Positions 53,138 through 60,963 of a stretch of 64,000 nt of DNA are shown here, one piece after another. Source of the stretch: Roseinatronobacter monicus (GTDB lineage: Bacteria > Pseudomonadota > Alphaproteobacteria > Rhodobacterales > Rhodobacteraceae); the NCBI RefSeq assembly GCF_006716865.1, contig NZ_VFPT01000005.1, positions 81,768 through 145,767 of the forward strand, given 5' to 3'. Under the pieces are notes generated by a model. That model worked only from the letters and a program-made list of their open reading frames with translations. It ran no database searches and had not been told where the DNA came from. Position numbers and translations under genes: made by a program. The stretch's first letter is position 1, and every line of letters begins with the position of its first letter.

Positions 53138-53618
53138 TGCTTTTAGTTCCCATGTCGTCGAAAGAGCTGTGAAACTTCACTACAGTTTGCGCCGATCTAG
53201 CTTTTTGCATCACCCGCTGGCCTGCACGACGATAACTCTGCTGATACACGATACCTTCAAGACGTATCACTTTTGCCATTATGGCGGTGGCTACCTCTTC
53301 GTGATGGCTTAACACATATTCAACATAATCGTTTAATGACCGATCATCTCGTCTTGCTGAAAACGCAAGTTCCCTGTGCAGCTTCGGAGCTATTCTAACG
53401 TTGAATTGTCCTTTGAATGGCGTATCAGGTTCAACGCCTTGTTCAGCGCAATCGTCCAAATAGTCATCAACGGCTTCCTCAAAAGCAAGTTTGAGATCTG
53501 CCGGGTTTTGAGCTTCATAATTCACAAGATCGCGGATGTGCAGAAGCTTACCGAAAAGCAAATTTGCTTCCAGATCGACATCGACTGATCCAACGTAACC
53601 TTTGTATTTCAGGTTCAT
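53124..53618 (-). CDS. hicB: HicB-family antitoxin
   Basis: This 164-residue protein has an N-terminal HicB fold (LKYKGYVGSVDVDLEANLLF, FEEAVDDYLDDCAEQGVEPD) and a C-terminal ribbon-helix-helix (FNVRIAPKLHRELAFSARRD, SLNDYVEYVLSHHEE), followed by an extra basic tail. It neutralises HicA and should autoregulate. I chose ATG 53618, which overlaps the hicA stop (ATGA). Confidence 0.9.
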   Translation of the reverse strand: MNLKYKGYVGSVDVDLEANLLFGKLLHIRDLVNYEAQNPADLKLAFEEAVDDYLDDCAEQGVEPDTPFKGQFNVRIAPKLHRELAFSARRDDRSLNDYVEYVLSHHEEVATAIMAKVIRLEGIVYQQSYRRAGQRVMQKARSAQTVVKFHSSFDDMGTKSNAKH

Positions 53619-53860
53619 ATTAGCCCCGCTTCGGTCAAAAGTTCGCATACTTGCTTCACGGCGTAATGCTTCATTACCGGACTAGGATGCGGACTATGTA
53701 GGTTGATCTTTGGCAACCCTTCACCAACAAACTTGACACGTGACCCACGACCTTGCTTCTCTTCATACCCTAACGCTCCAAGCAGTCGCCTGAGCTCTTG
53801 CCATTCATAATCTTTGGGCTGAGCCTTCAGCCGCTCTATCAGCTTGTTGCGCGCAGCCAT
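53615..53860 (-). CDS. hicA: HicA-family toxin (mRNA interferase)
   Basis: This 81-residue protein has a dsRBD-like fold: WQELRRLLGALGYEEKQGRG, SRVKFVGEGLPKINLHSPHP with the catalytic His, and VKQVCELLTEAGL. HicA cleaves mRNA during translation. It is first in the operon hicA-hicB-52721, with ATG 53860 after GCGAGAGGGCG. Confidence 0.9.
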   Translation of the reverse strand: MAARNKLIERLKAQPKDYEWQELRRLLGALGYEEKQGRGSRVKFVGEGLPKINLHSPHPSPVMKHYAVKQVCELLTEAGLI

Positions 53861-54292
53861 CGCCCTCTCGCTGTAACTAAATTTGGTTCTAACGTCGATG
53901 TGTCAAGTTTACAACCCATTTCAATCGGTCACAAGTGAGCGAACAGCCAGCTTCTTCAAGGTGGCGAGCCTTGGCCAGAATGCGCATGTATCATGCAGGA
54001 AACCGATTGAGGCGAAGTTAACGGCACGAATCTCAACCCGATCTGAAGGCCCCGATTTGTGAAAGCCACTGTTGCCCCAGCCGTTACCCCAGCGACAAAA
54101 ACGACGAAATCCGCTTCGCGGGATTGCTTTATCACCCTGTTTTCTTGAGTTTTTTGGCTCCGGAGGCTGAATGTCCGCTTCCACATGCTGGCAAGGTTGC
54201 GTTCGCATGTCCGGAAACCGCCCAATGTCTTTCCCACGTTCGCGACTCTGTCGGATGTGCTGCCGTCGCCTCCGGCCCGGTCGGTGACTTTT
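53861..54292. other. Gap without recognised gene
   Basis: Several short frames are open but none has a start signal or family features. AT-rich sequence just after 53860 likely holds the hicA promoter (minus strand). Confidence 0.5.
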
Positions 54293-54487
54293 TTATCGCC
54301 GCGCCATGATCACCTCATGGCGTTCAAGATTTTCCGACACAGTCTCAAAGTCCTGAAGCAGCTCTTTGAACCGCACGTCCTTGTCAGGATCGTTCCCAGA
54401 GACGGAAAGACCGGCTTCCAGGAGTTCCAAGTTTCGACGAAGCCTTTCAATTTCGCGTTTCAAAATATCGGCAATGCGGTCGGTCAT
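54293..54487 (-). CDS. Small coiled-coil protein, 64 residues
   Basis: The protein MTDRIADILKREIERLRRNL, ELLEAGLSVSGNDPDKDVRF, KELLQDFETVSENLERHEV is helical with a heptad-like pattern and an acidic middle. The ribosome-binding site is AGGGGAA before ATG 54487. It follows the gene at 54497 by 9 nt, so they are one unit. Function is unknown. Confidence 0.6.
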   Translation of the reverse strand: MTDRIADILKREIERLRRNLELLEAGLSVSGNDPDKDVRFKELLQDFETVSENLERHEVIMARR

Positions 54488-54496
54488 GTGTTTCCC

Positions 54497-55318
54497 CTAA
54501 AAGGGCCAAGGCATGGAGCTGATCCATGTTGCCACGGATTGCGCGACGCTGGTCAGGGCACCGATGACAGTTTGGGGATCGGCGAGGCCATATCCAATCA
54601 GGACCGCGCCTCCAGCGTCGATTCCGGCGTTGATACGATCACGTGCCCACCCGCCGACGGCCCGCAGCACCCGAACGAAAACGTTCTGCCCACGCTCGAC
54701 AACCTCAAGCTCCGGCTCGGGTTTGGTGGCTTCGGCACGTAGCTCTTCGATGGCCGCCTGGACCTCTCGCCACTCCTCACGACTTACTGCCTCTTCGATG
54801 GCAAACTCGGGCGGAGGCTGGTTATGGCCAATTCCCGGCAGTATTTCAGGCGGACTGTGTTCTTCAACCAACGGCCGGATTAGCTGCTCTAAGGCTTCAA
54901 TTCGCTGGAGAACGTCGGCCCGTGCTTCGGGTTCCGGCACGTTGGGAGTCGGGGCGATATCAAGATCCTCGTCAGCCTCGCCTTCTGGCGGGTCCTCATC
55001 GTAGTCACCAGGTTTAGGCCTTGGAGCCCAGTCGAATAGGCCATCCGCTTGAACCTTTTCCGCGGCCTTTCCGATTAACTCAAAGTCTACAACCTCACCA
55101 AACTCGGCCTCAATCTCTTCCGTCGCCTCGTGAGGTCCACCCCAAATCCAAATGTAACCACCCTCAGCGCTTTCGTATGGCGTTCGTTCTGCGGGGTCTT
55201 CGAAGTGCGCATGAAACCATTCGACCATCGCCTCAACGCGATCGGTCTTCTTCATTCGCCTAAACTGGGTCGCGGTGTAGCCGTCGAATGTTTCAGTTGC
55301 ACCATACCGTCTTGCCAT
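54497..55318 (-). CDS. Unknown acidic protein with GIGHNQPP motif, 273 residues
   Basis: The N-terminal part (MARRYGATETFDGYTATQFR, EGGYIWIWGGPHEATEEIEA) is followed by an acidic linker (GDYDEDPPEGEADEDLDIAP), a helical segment, and GIGHNQPPPEFAIEEAVSRE, a short motif seen in many alphaproteobacterial proteins of unknown role. The C-terminal end is hydrophobic (AGGAVLIGYGLADPQTVIGA), perhaps membrane-linked. I chose ATG 55318; TTG 55336 is possible. It is coupled with the small gene at 54293. Confidence 0.6.
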   Translation of the reverse strand: MARRYGATETFDGYTATQFRRMKKTDRVEAMVEWFHAHFEDPAERTPYESAEGGYIWIWGGPHEATEEIEAEFGEVVDFELIGKAAEKVQADGLFDWAPRPKPGDYDEDPPEGEADEDLDIAPTPNVPEPEARADVLQRIEALEQLIRPLVEEHSPPEILPGIGHNQPPPEFAIEEAVSREEWREVQAAIEELRAEATKPEPELEVVERGQNVFVRVLRAVGGWARDRINAGIDAGGAVLIGYGLADPQTVIGALTSVAQSVATWISSMPWPF

Positions 55319-55336
55319 TGAAGCAGGCCCTTTCAA

Positions 55337-55728
55337 ACTCCCGTTGGTTGTATCGGTAGCCGCTGCCTCTTGAAAAGGTCAGTTAGTGAATTTTTGTTGA
55401 CGGACCGCGATTCCCTAACCGCCCACCAGAGGCAGAGGGGAACAGGCCGAAGGCTTGCACCAAGCAAGAACGAAACAGGTTCGCCGTGGTGGCCGGAACA
55501 GAAATCGAATGACCGCACTGCCCAAGTTCGGCGAGCGGAACGCCGCAACTGCATCGGTCCGCTTTCCGCCCCTTGCGTCGATCATGCCGCAAGCGCGAAG
55601 GATTTCTGCGCAGGTGCAGCGAATGCCAGCAAGGGTCCGCATAACTGCCTCTCGGCGCACATGGCAGTAGAGCGTGATTGAGTGCTTGGCCACAGCCAGA
55701 AGGGGACGCGACACGCGGCACGCTTGTG
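55337..55728. other. Gap without recognised gene
   Basis: About 390 nt; open frames on both strands lack start signals and family resemblance. A promoter for 54497 (minus) may lie near 55340-55400 (TTGACG near 55395). Confidence 0.45.
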
Positions 55729-55762
55729 GAGTATATACTTTTGCGATATCCTATATATACTC
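55729..55762 (+). promoter_or_regulatory. Palindromic operator upstream of vapB
   Basis: GAGTATATA (55729-55737) and TATATACTC (55754-55762) are perfect inverted arms 16 bp apart, just before ATG 55779. Toxin-antitoxin complexes usually bind such sites for autorepression; the AT-rich TATATA probably also holds the -10 element. Confidence 0.7.
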
Positions 55763-55778
55763 AAGAGGATATACGCAC

Positions 55779-56021
55779 ATGCCGATTTTCATTCGCAACC
55801 CTGAAGTCGATACCTTGATTGGCAAGGTGATGGCAGCAACCGGCTCCAAAGACAAAACGGAGACCGTTCGGAAGGCACTGCTCTTGCAGCTTGAAGCCGT
55901 AAACGCGAAGGAAAGTCTGGCATCTCGGGTGGCCAAGGTCCAGCAGAAAGCCGCGCTCACGGGACTGCGGCCTGATGGCCGTGACGATAAAAACCTGATG
56001 GACGAACAGTTGGGCACCTGA
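55779..56021 (+). CDS. vapB: VapB-family antitoxin
   Basis: This 80-residue protein has an N-terminal ribbon-helix-helix-like segment (MPIFIRNPEVDTLIGKVMAA, KTETVRKALLLQLEAV), typical of the Rv0623-type VapB family, and an acidic C-terminal tail that would bind the toxin. ATG 55779 is chosen over 55674, which crosses the operator. VapC follows after 2 nt. Confidence 0.85.
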   Translation: MPIFIRNPEVDTLIGKVMAATGSKDKTETVRKALLLQLEAVNAKESLASRVAKVQQKAALTGLRPDGRDDKNLMDEQLGT

Positions 56022-56023
56022 GC

Positions 56024-56449
56024 ATGTTCCTTGATGCAAGCGTGATCGTCGCCGTCCTCAAGAATGAGCCTGAAAGCCCTGCCTTGCTCAATGCCATGGA
56101 AGGCGCGCGCGGGAAGCTTCGGCACTCCGGCATCACCAGACTGGAAGCGTCGATGGCTCTGGCCCGAACCTATAAAGAGCAACGCGGCGACACGCACGCG
56201 ACAGCGCAAGATTTCGAGACAGCCAGCCAGCTCGTAAGCGAGTTGCTGGAAGTGCTCGAGTCATATGAGGTTCACATAACAGGCAGCATCGCAGATGCAG
56301 CGATCCGCGCTTTGGCGCAATATGGTCACATGGTGGGCCACAAGGCGAAGCTGAAATTCGGTGATGCTTTGTCCTATGCTTGTGCCAAAGCCTATCACGC
56401 GCCGCTACTATACAAGGGTAAAGATTTCAAACATACAGACCTTTTGTGA
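56024..56449 (+). CDS. vapC: VapC-family PIN ribonuclease toxin
   Basis: This 141-residue PIN-domain protein has the acidic positions in MFLDASVIVAVLKNEP, SGITRLEASMAL and KLKFGDALSYACAKAY, as needed for Mg-dependent RNA cleavage. It starts 2 nt after the vapB stop. The next gene, a small XRE regulator, starts about 15 nt later. Confidence 0.9.
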   Translation: MFLDASVIVAVLKNEPESPALLNAMEGARGKLRHSGITRLEASMALARTYKEQRGDTHATAQDFETASQLVSELLEVLESYEVHITGSIADAAIRALAQYGHMVGHKAKLKFGDALSYACAKAYHAPLLYKGKDFKHTDLL

Positions 56450-56463
56450 TAGGAGAACAGTTG

Positions 56464-56826
56464 ATGCATGCAGTGGATATCCATGTTGGGCAGCGTATTC
56501 GCCAAAGACGTTGGATGCTTGGCATGACGCAAAAGCAGCTTGCGTCGACATCGGGTGTCAAGTTTCAGCAGATCCAGAAATATGAGACGGGCGCGAACCG
56601 GGTGTCAGCGTCGCGCCTGTGGGAATTCGCAGAGGAACTGCAAGTACCGATAAGCTATTTCTTCGAAGGGCTGGATGAAGCGGGAGCGCCCACCAATGAG
56701 TCCGATCTGAACAGCACCAAGGAAGCGGCTTCCTTGGTTCGTGTATTTTATTCTATTCCAGAAGCGCAGCGCAAACCTTTGCTCACGTTCGCCCAGTCGC
56801 TTGCCCAGCCACGCGACGCCGAATAG
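56464..56826 (+). CDS. XRE-family helix-turn-helix regulator
   Basis: This 120-residue protein is of a type very common in Rhodobacteraceae: VGQRIRQRRWMLGMTQKQLA, STSGVKFQQIQKYETGANRV, SASRLWEFAEELQVPISYFF. I chose ATG 56464 (GGAGAACAG upstream) over GTG 56446. It may be co-transcribed with vapBC. Confidence 0.85.
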   Translation: MHAVDIHVGQRIRQRRWMLGMTQKQLASTSGVKFQQIQKYETGANRVSASRLWEFAEELQVPISYFFEGLDEAGAPTNESDLNSTKEAASLVRVFYSIPEAQRKPLLTFAQSLAQPRDAE

Positions 56827-56884
56827 GAATAGACCTGCTCTGCGCAGCGTTTCCCGCGAAAGCGGCCCTGCGCGGGCAGCGCCC

Positions 56885-56929
56885 GTCCTGATCGGGGCAG
56901 GGGGCATGTCCTCCTGCGCCGATCAGGAC
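56885..56929. repeat. Recurrent hairpin unit, inverted copy
   Basis: GTCCTGATCG (56885-56894) and CGATCAGGAC (56920-56929) match the arms at 21262-21306, with the preceding CCCTGCGCGGGCAGCGCCC corresponding to the motif that follows the other copy. It lies between the XRE gene and the convergent gene at 56963. Confidence 0.6.
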
Positions 56930-56962
56930 ATCAATCGACCACTTACGGCATCAGTGTGCCGT

Positions 56963-57247
56963 TCACCCAACCCAAGGGCCAGCGTAAAAACCTTCATCCT
57001 TCAAGGCTTCGGCTGCGGCGTCCCAAGCGCTCTCTTGAGGGTGCTGGACGGCAAAATAACGCTCACATGTGCCTTTGGTCGCGCCGTAGCTGTCGAGGTC
57101 TTCGGCAAGCTGGTCGGCCTGCTGCCTGGTCATATGTCTGGCGTCGGCTTCGGTGGTGCAATAGCGGCCAGGTCCGGCATAATAACCAAGCATTTTCAAC
57201 GATGCGGTGCAGCGCTTTACAATCCATAGGGCAGGGGTGTCGGTCAT
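56963..57247 (-). CDS. Small unknown protein, 94 residues
   Basis: I chose ATG 57247 after AGGAACAGACGAC. It starts MTDTPALWIVKRCTASLKML and includes GYYAGPGRYCTTEADARHMT and GFYAGPWVG near the end, an aromatic/Gly pattern I cannot place. It lies downstream of the split antitoxin-like gene on the same strand and was probably its operon partner. Confidence 0.55.
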   Translation of the reverse strand: MTDTPALWIVKRCTASLKMLGYYAGPGRYCTTEADARHMTRQQADQLAEDLDSYGATKGTCERYFAVQHPQESAWDAAAEALKDEGFYAGPWVG

Positions 57248-57330
57248 GTCGTCTGTTCCTATCGGTGCGAAGGATGGCGGGCCTTTCGGCCCTGCCTTTC
57301 CTTCGTTCGGTGACTTGGCGGCTGCATCGA

Positions 57331-57468
57331 TCAATAGATATAGCGCTGGCCAGTTTCGGTGAAGGTGTAGTCATTGGCGTGAAGCGTTTCGGCCACGGCG
57401 TCATCGGATGTCAGATAGTCATGCTCGGCTTCCAGCTGACGGTAAAGCCAGCGGGCCATCTCAGGGTC
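57331..57468 (-). pseudogene. Antitoxin-like protein, displaced C-terminal part
   Basis: The minus strand reads PEMARWLYRQLEAEHDYLTS, DDAVAETLHANDYTFTETGQ, RYIY and a stop. It joins in frame to LRDLADND at the end of the fragment encoded at 60026-60558 after removal of the recombinase element, giving LADNDPEMARWLYRQLE. This identifies both as halves of one gene. Confidence 0.85.
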
Positions 57469-57497
57469 ATTCTGCCCATATCGGGGAGTTTGTGACC

Positions 57498-57941
57498 GTG
57501 CATTACCCTTACCATCCGCTTTTTGGAAGGCGGGTGCGGTGCGAAGGCGTCGATCAGTCTCGGAACGGTGCGGTGGCGCGCGTTGAAGCCGCGCCGGGGC
57601 ATGTCATCATGATTTCCACCTGGATGCTCGATCCGGTCGCCTGCGTGGGCATGGCGATTGGCGAGGCGCGCGTTTCGCTTAGCGCCCTTGCCGAACTCGC
57701 TGAGTTTCTCGCCACTCATCGCGGAAGTGTATGCTCCTCGACTGTAAGTTCAGTTCTGGAGATTCCCCCCGATGAAGCGATCGACATCAAATCCGCCCGA
57801 GAGTTCGCGCCAAATGATCATGGCGTTCGATTCCCACAAGATGCGCGGAATGAGCCCGCGGCAGCGCGAAGCAGCCCTGGCGGCGCTCGCAAACCTTCTG
57901 ATGGAGGCGACCGAAGCAGCCGGGAAGGAGGAACCGCATGA
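57498..57941 (+). CDS. DUF5372-like accessory protein of the recombinase element
   Basis: This frame opens 5 codons or so after the element boundary: HYPYHPLFGRRVRCEGVDQS and VISTWMLDPVACVG-like words resemble DUF5372, short proteins often placed before recombinase genes. GTG 57498 lies 9 nt after GGGGAG; GTG 57492 is an alternative. The C-terminal part overlaps the next gene in another frame and may be an extension. Confidence 0.6.
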   Translation: MHYPYHPLFGRRVRCEGVDQSRNGAVARVEAAPGHVIMISTWMLDPVACVGMAIGEARVSLSALAELAEFLATHRGSVCSSTVSSVLEIPPDEAIDIKSAREFAPNDHGVRFPQDARNEPAAARSSPGGARKPSDGGDRSSREGGTA

Positions 57942-57951
57942 ACGCGCTTAG
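57814..57951 (+). CDS. Small accessory protein, 45 residues
   Basis: The frame MIMAFDSHKMRGMSPRQREA, ALAALANLLMEATEAAGKEE, PHERA ends at TAG 57949-57951 and overlaps the recombinase start by 14 nt. Short helical proteins of this kind precede similar recombinases. ATG 57820 is an alternative start. Confidence 0.55.
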   Translation: MIMAFDSHKMRGMSPRQREAALAALANLLMEATEAAGKEEPHERA

Positions 57952-60007
57952 CCCTCTTCCGCCCGCACTCTTGAAGCGAAAGGCGGTCGTCTATGTTCGG
58001 CAGTCGACGCAGAGCCAAGTCTTGCACAATCTTGAAAGCCAGCGGAGTCAGTACGACCTGGTGAACACGGCCCGTCGGCATGGATTCCAGCATGTCGAGG
58101 TCATCGACGATGATCTCGGGCGCTCGGCCAGCGGCGCTGTTGCTCGCCCGGGCTTCGAGCGTCTCGTCGCCTGGCTCTGCGCTGGAGATGTAGGCGCAGT
58201 GCTTTGCCTCGACGCTTCGCGTCTCGCCCGAAACGGGCGTGACTGGCATCACTTGCTGGAACTCTGCGGTCTGGCCGATGCCCGGGTCATTGACCAGGAC
58301 GGCGTCTACAATCCCTGCTCCCCCAATGACCGACTGTTGCTGGGCATGAAGGGAACGATCAGCGAGTTCGAGCTTGGCATCCTTCGGGCGCGCATGCTCG
58401 AGGCCGCCCGAGCAAAGGCAAAACGGGGAGAGCTGCGCATCAACGTCCCCATCGGCTATGTCTGGCACCGCGACGCAGGCCTTGGGTTCGATCCCGATCT
58501 GCGCGTGCAAGAGGCCATCCACCTGATCTTCAGCCGGTTCCGGGAACTGAAAAGCGGTCGCCAGGTTCTGCTGTCCTTGCTGGAGGACAAGCTCTTCTTT
58601 CCACGCCCATCAGAAGGGCGCTACATGACCTCATTTGATTGGACGCCAATTCGATACCGCAACGTCATCTCTGTGCTCAAGAACCCGTTCTATGCGGGGA
58701 TCTATGCCTATGGGAAAAGCGGGCCGCGCGCCGAGATTGTTGACGGGCGAGCCCGCAAGTCCTACGGCCATGGCAAACCGATGGAGGAATGGGAGGTCTT
58801 CCTGAGGGATCACCATGAAGGCTACATCGGGTGGGAAGAATACGAACGCAATCTGGCCCACCTTGCGACCAATGCGCATGGTCGAAAAGGCGGCGTCAAG
58901 TCTGGGCGCGGCGGTCGCGCGCTGCTCTCCGGCTTGCTGTCATGCGCCCGGTGCGGATGCCGTCTCACGGTCACCTATCCCGGCCAGGCCCGGAACCCAG
59001 TCTACCGATGCGACTACATGAACACGATGCTTGGCCATGACCGATGTCTTCGTTTTGGCGGGTCGGGGGTCGACAAGGTGATTGCCGCAGAGATTCTTCG
59101 CGTGGTGCAGCCCGTTGCGGTAGAAGCAGCTAGGGAGGCAGAACGAATGCTGACAATGGCCAGCGAAGAACGACGGCGCGCTGCGGAACTCGACTTGCAG
59201 AAGGCGCAGTATGAGGCTGGGCTGGCCGAGCGCCGCTATGCGGCCTGCGATCCCGATAACCGGCTTATTGCCGCAACGCTTGAACGGAACTGGGAGGCGA
59301 CCCTGCAGCGTCTCGAGGCGTGCAAAATGCGCGTTGACGTCGGTGAGGCCCCCATCGTCGCAGTGGAACCGCCCGACCTTGAGGGCTTGGCTGAAGACTT
59401 GGCGGCGGCCTGGAACGCGGCTGGCGTCAGCGCACGGACCCGCCAACGGCTGGTGCGCACGCTGATCAAAGACATTGTCGCGGACGTCGATGAGCAAAGT
59501 CGCGAGGTGATCCTGACCATCCACTGGCAAGGTGGTCAACACTCCCAGCTGCGCGTCAAGAAGCCCAAACCCGGTCAGCATGGCCGCGTGACTTCCGAAG
59601 ATGCTTTGACCTTGATCCGATCCATGGCCGGGCGTTGGAGTGATAGTGACATTGCGGCGACGCTCAACCGAATGAGCCTGCGCACGGGGTGCGATCACAG
59701 TTGGACTGCGAAGCGTGTTTCCTCCACCCGGAAGAACAATGGCATACGAGCATACGCGTCAGCCGACAAACAGGGCGGGTGGCTGACGATGGCCGAAGCG
59801 GCAGACAAGCTGGGTGTGACACATCACGTCATCCGCTGGCTAATAAGGGAGAAAATCCTGCCGGCTGAACAGGTTATGCGGCACGCACCACATCAGATAA
59901 AAGTCGTCGACCTCAAAAGTGATGCGGTTGCAGATGCCCTGAAGCACCGAAATGCCCCGTGTCGCGATCCTCGACAAACCACACTTCCAATCATTACAAA
60001 CACTTAG
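57938..60007 (+). CDS. Large serine recombinase (resolvase/recombinase/zinc ribbon)
   Basis: In this 689-residue protein the resolvase domain has the catalytic Ser in VVYVRQSTQSQVLHNLESQR (about residue 23), with LDASRLARNGRDWHHLLELC and GTISEFELGILRARM. A Recombinase domain (about 165-290, NPFYAGIYAYGKSGP) follows, then a zinc ribbon (CARCGCRLTVTYPG and later Cys residues), a coiled coil, and a C-terminal MerR-like helix-turn-helix (WLTMAEAADKLGVTHHVIRW). ATG 57938 has AAGGAGGAACCGC upstream. It is probably active in integration and excision of its element. Confidence 0.93.
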   Translation: MNALSPLPPALLKRKAVVYVRQSTQSQVLHNLESQRSQYDLVNTARRHGFQHVEVIDDDLGRSASGAVARPGFERLVAWLCAGDVGAVLCLDASRLARNGRDWHHLLELCGLADARVIDQDGVYNPCSPNDRLLLGMKGTISEFELGILRARMLEAARAKAKRGELRINVPIGYVWHRDAGLGFDPDLRVQEAIHLIFSRFRELKSGRQVLLSLLEDKLFFPRPSEGRYMTSFDWTPIRYRNVISVLKNPFYAGIYAYGKSGPRAEIVDGRARKSYGHGKPMEEWEVFLRDHHEGYIGWEEYERNLAHLATNAHGRKGGVKSGRGGRALLSGLLSCARCGCRLTVTYPGQARNPVYRCDYMNTMLGHDRCLRFGGSGVDKVIAAEILRVVQPVAVEAAREAERMLTMASEERRRAAELDLQKAQYEAGLAERRYAACDPDNRLIAATLERNWEATLQRLEACKMRVDVGEAPIVAVEPPDLEGLAEDLAAAWNAAGVSARTRQRLVRTLIKDIVADVDEQSREVILTIHWQGGQHSQLRVKKPKPGQHGRVTSEDALTLIRSMAGRWSDSDIAATLNRMSLRTGCDHSWTAKRVSSTRKNNGIRAYASADKQGGWLTMAEAADKLGVTHHVIRWLIREKILPAEQVMRHAPHQIKVVDLKSDAVADALKHRNAPCRDPRQTTLPIITNT

Positions 60008-60025
60008 AATGAGGTGCATAATGAA

Positions 60026-60558
60026 TCGTTGTCGGCCAGATCGCGCAGCACTTCCATGACGGTGTCCTCGGCGTCGTCGGTCATGGCCTGATATGTCGGG
60101 CTGTCGCGCGACACATCGATGTCCATGCAATATTCGTGGAAATAGTGACCGCGATGGCTGATCGCTGCGCGCAACTGGTAGAAATTGCGCTTCTGCACGT
60201 CCTGCAAACGGTCTGCGATGCTGTGCAGCGTCTTATCCTGCGGGGCATAGTCACGAATGTTCCGCGAGGCCCCTTTGGCATATGAGGCGATGCCTTCAAA
60301 GCAAGCCCCGTCCCCTTGGCTGGCAAAGCCACGAAACCAGACGCATGGCTCCTGCCGTGTGCGTCCGTTCATCAGTTTGATGTCGCGGGTTTTGAGGTCA
60401 ACGCCAAGGATTTCGCAGATGCGGCCAAAATCATCATAGACACTGTCCCACCAGTCATAATCCATGCCACCAGCGCGCCACCAGTCGCGGGCTTTTTCCT
60501 TGGCGGCGTCTGACAATTCGGAAAACTGGTAAACAGTCATGCAAGCGAGTTCGGGCAT
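60026..60558 (-). pseudogene. Antitoxin-like protein, N-terminal part split by recombinase element
   Basis: About 178 residues from MPELACMTVYQFSELSDAAK through EPCVWFRGFASQGDGACFEG, YHFHEYCMDIDVS-like core to LRDLADND, then element-derived residues to a stop at 60004. The remaining 45 residues are at 57331-57468. A truncated paralogue is at 28581. Family members are sometimes labelled antitoxin of a stability system; the role is unproven. It follows leader copy 5. Confidence 0.8.
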
Positions 60559-60950
60559 AGTCTTTCATCCTCTCAAGCGATGGGCGGTTTGGGTTTGTCC
60601 CTGTTTGCGCCGATGGGCTGCGCCTCGGCCAATCTGATTTGCCGGATACGCATGTATTCGGCGGAACAGAGTGGGAGAGGGCGAAGCCCGACCCACGGGC
60701 CTGAGTGAGACTGTCACGGGGTCAGAACACCCACTGGCGCGGCCCGCAGACCGCAGGTCGAGGACACGGGTGGGTGATCTGACGACGCGCCTGCGCGGCG
60801 CTTGCCCCTTGACCGGCTCGATCAGGTCTGTTGGGCGGACAAGAAGGAAACCAAGAGTGTCAGCGCGGGCGGTGAGCGGGCCATAGGCCCGTCGATCCCC
60901 CGCGCTGTCCTTCGGATCACCTCAACCCGCGCAACCGCGCGCGGGTTTCA
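60559..60950 (-). ncRNA. Structured leader, family L copy 5
   Basis: This is a minus-strand copy with the ACCCGCG hairpin, CAGCGCGGG/CCCGCGCTG stem, GGGCTTCGCCC hairpin and CCGAATAC/GTATCCGG near-palindrome, and GAGAGGATGAAAGACT before the ATG at 60558. The start box ATAGATCA is replaced by GCTGGTG, so this copy abuts the NYN-gene terminator and may be transcribed by read-through or another promoter. Confidence 0.6.
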
Positions 60951-60963
60951 CCAGCACAAAGAC

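Larger units (their letters stand above)
57467..60025 (+). mobile_element. Serine-recombinase mobile element (about 2.56 kb)
   Basis: The element lies between TC dinucleotides at 57467-57468 and 60026-60027, the only sequence shared at both junctions, as expected for the 2-bp core of serine recombinases. It carries a DUF5372-like gene, a 45-residue gene and a large serine recombinase. Its removal restores the antitoxin-like gene exactly in frame. Confidence 0.85.

Noticed and set aside
54130..54200. GGCTCCGGAGGCTGAA as the 3' end of a tRNA or an att site
   Set aside because: No T-arm, anticodon arm or CCA context could be folded, and no tyrosine recombinase is nearby.
21262..56929. GTCCTGATCG hairpins as integron attC sites
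   Set aside because: No integron integrase is present and the expected attC core sites were not seen.
57818..58522. Minus-strand open frame of 234 codons opposite the recombinase gene
   Set aside because: It lies within the resolvase-domain coding region and shows no family features; it is an antisense shadow.
12857..60950. Leader copies as a CRISPR array or retron msr-msd
   Set aside because: The copies are kilobases apart without spacers, and no cas gene or reverse transcriptase is visible in the window.
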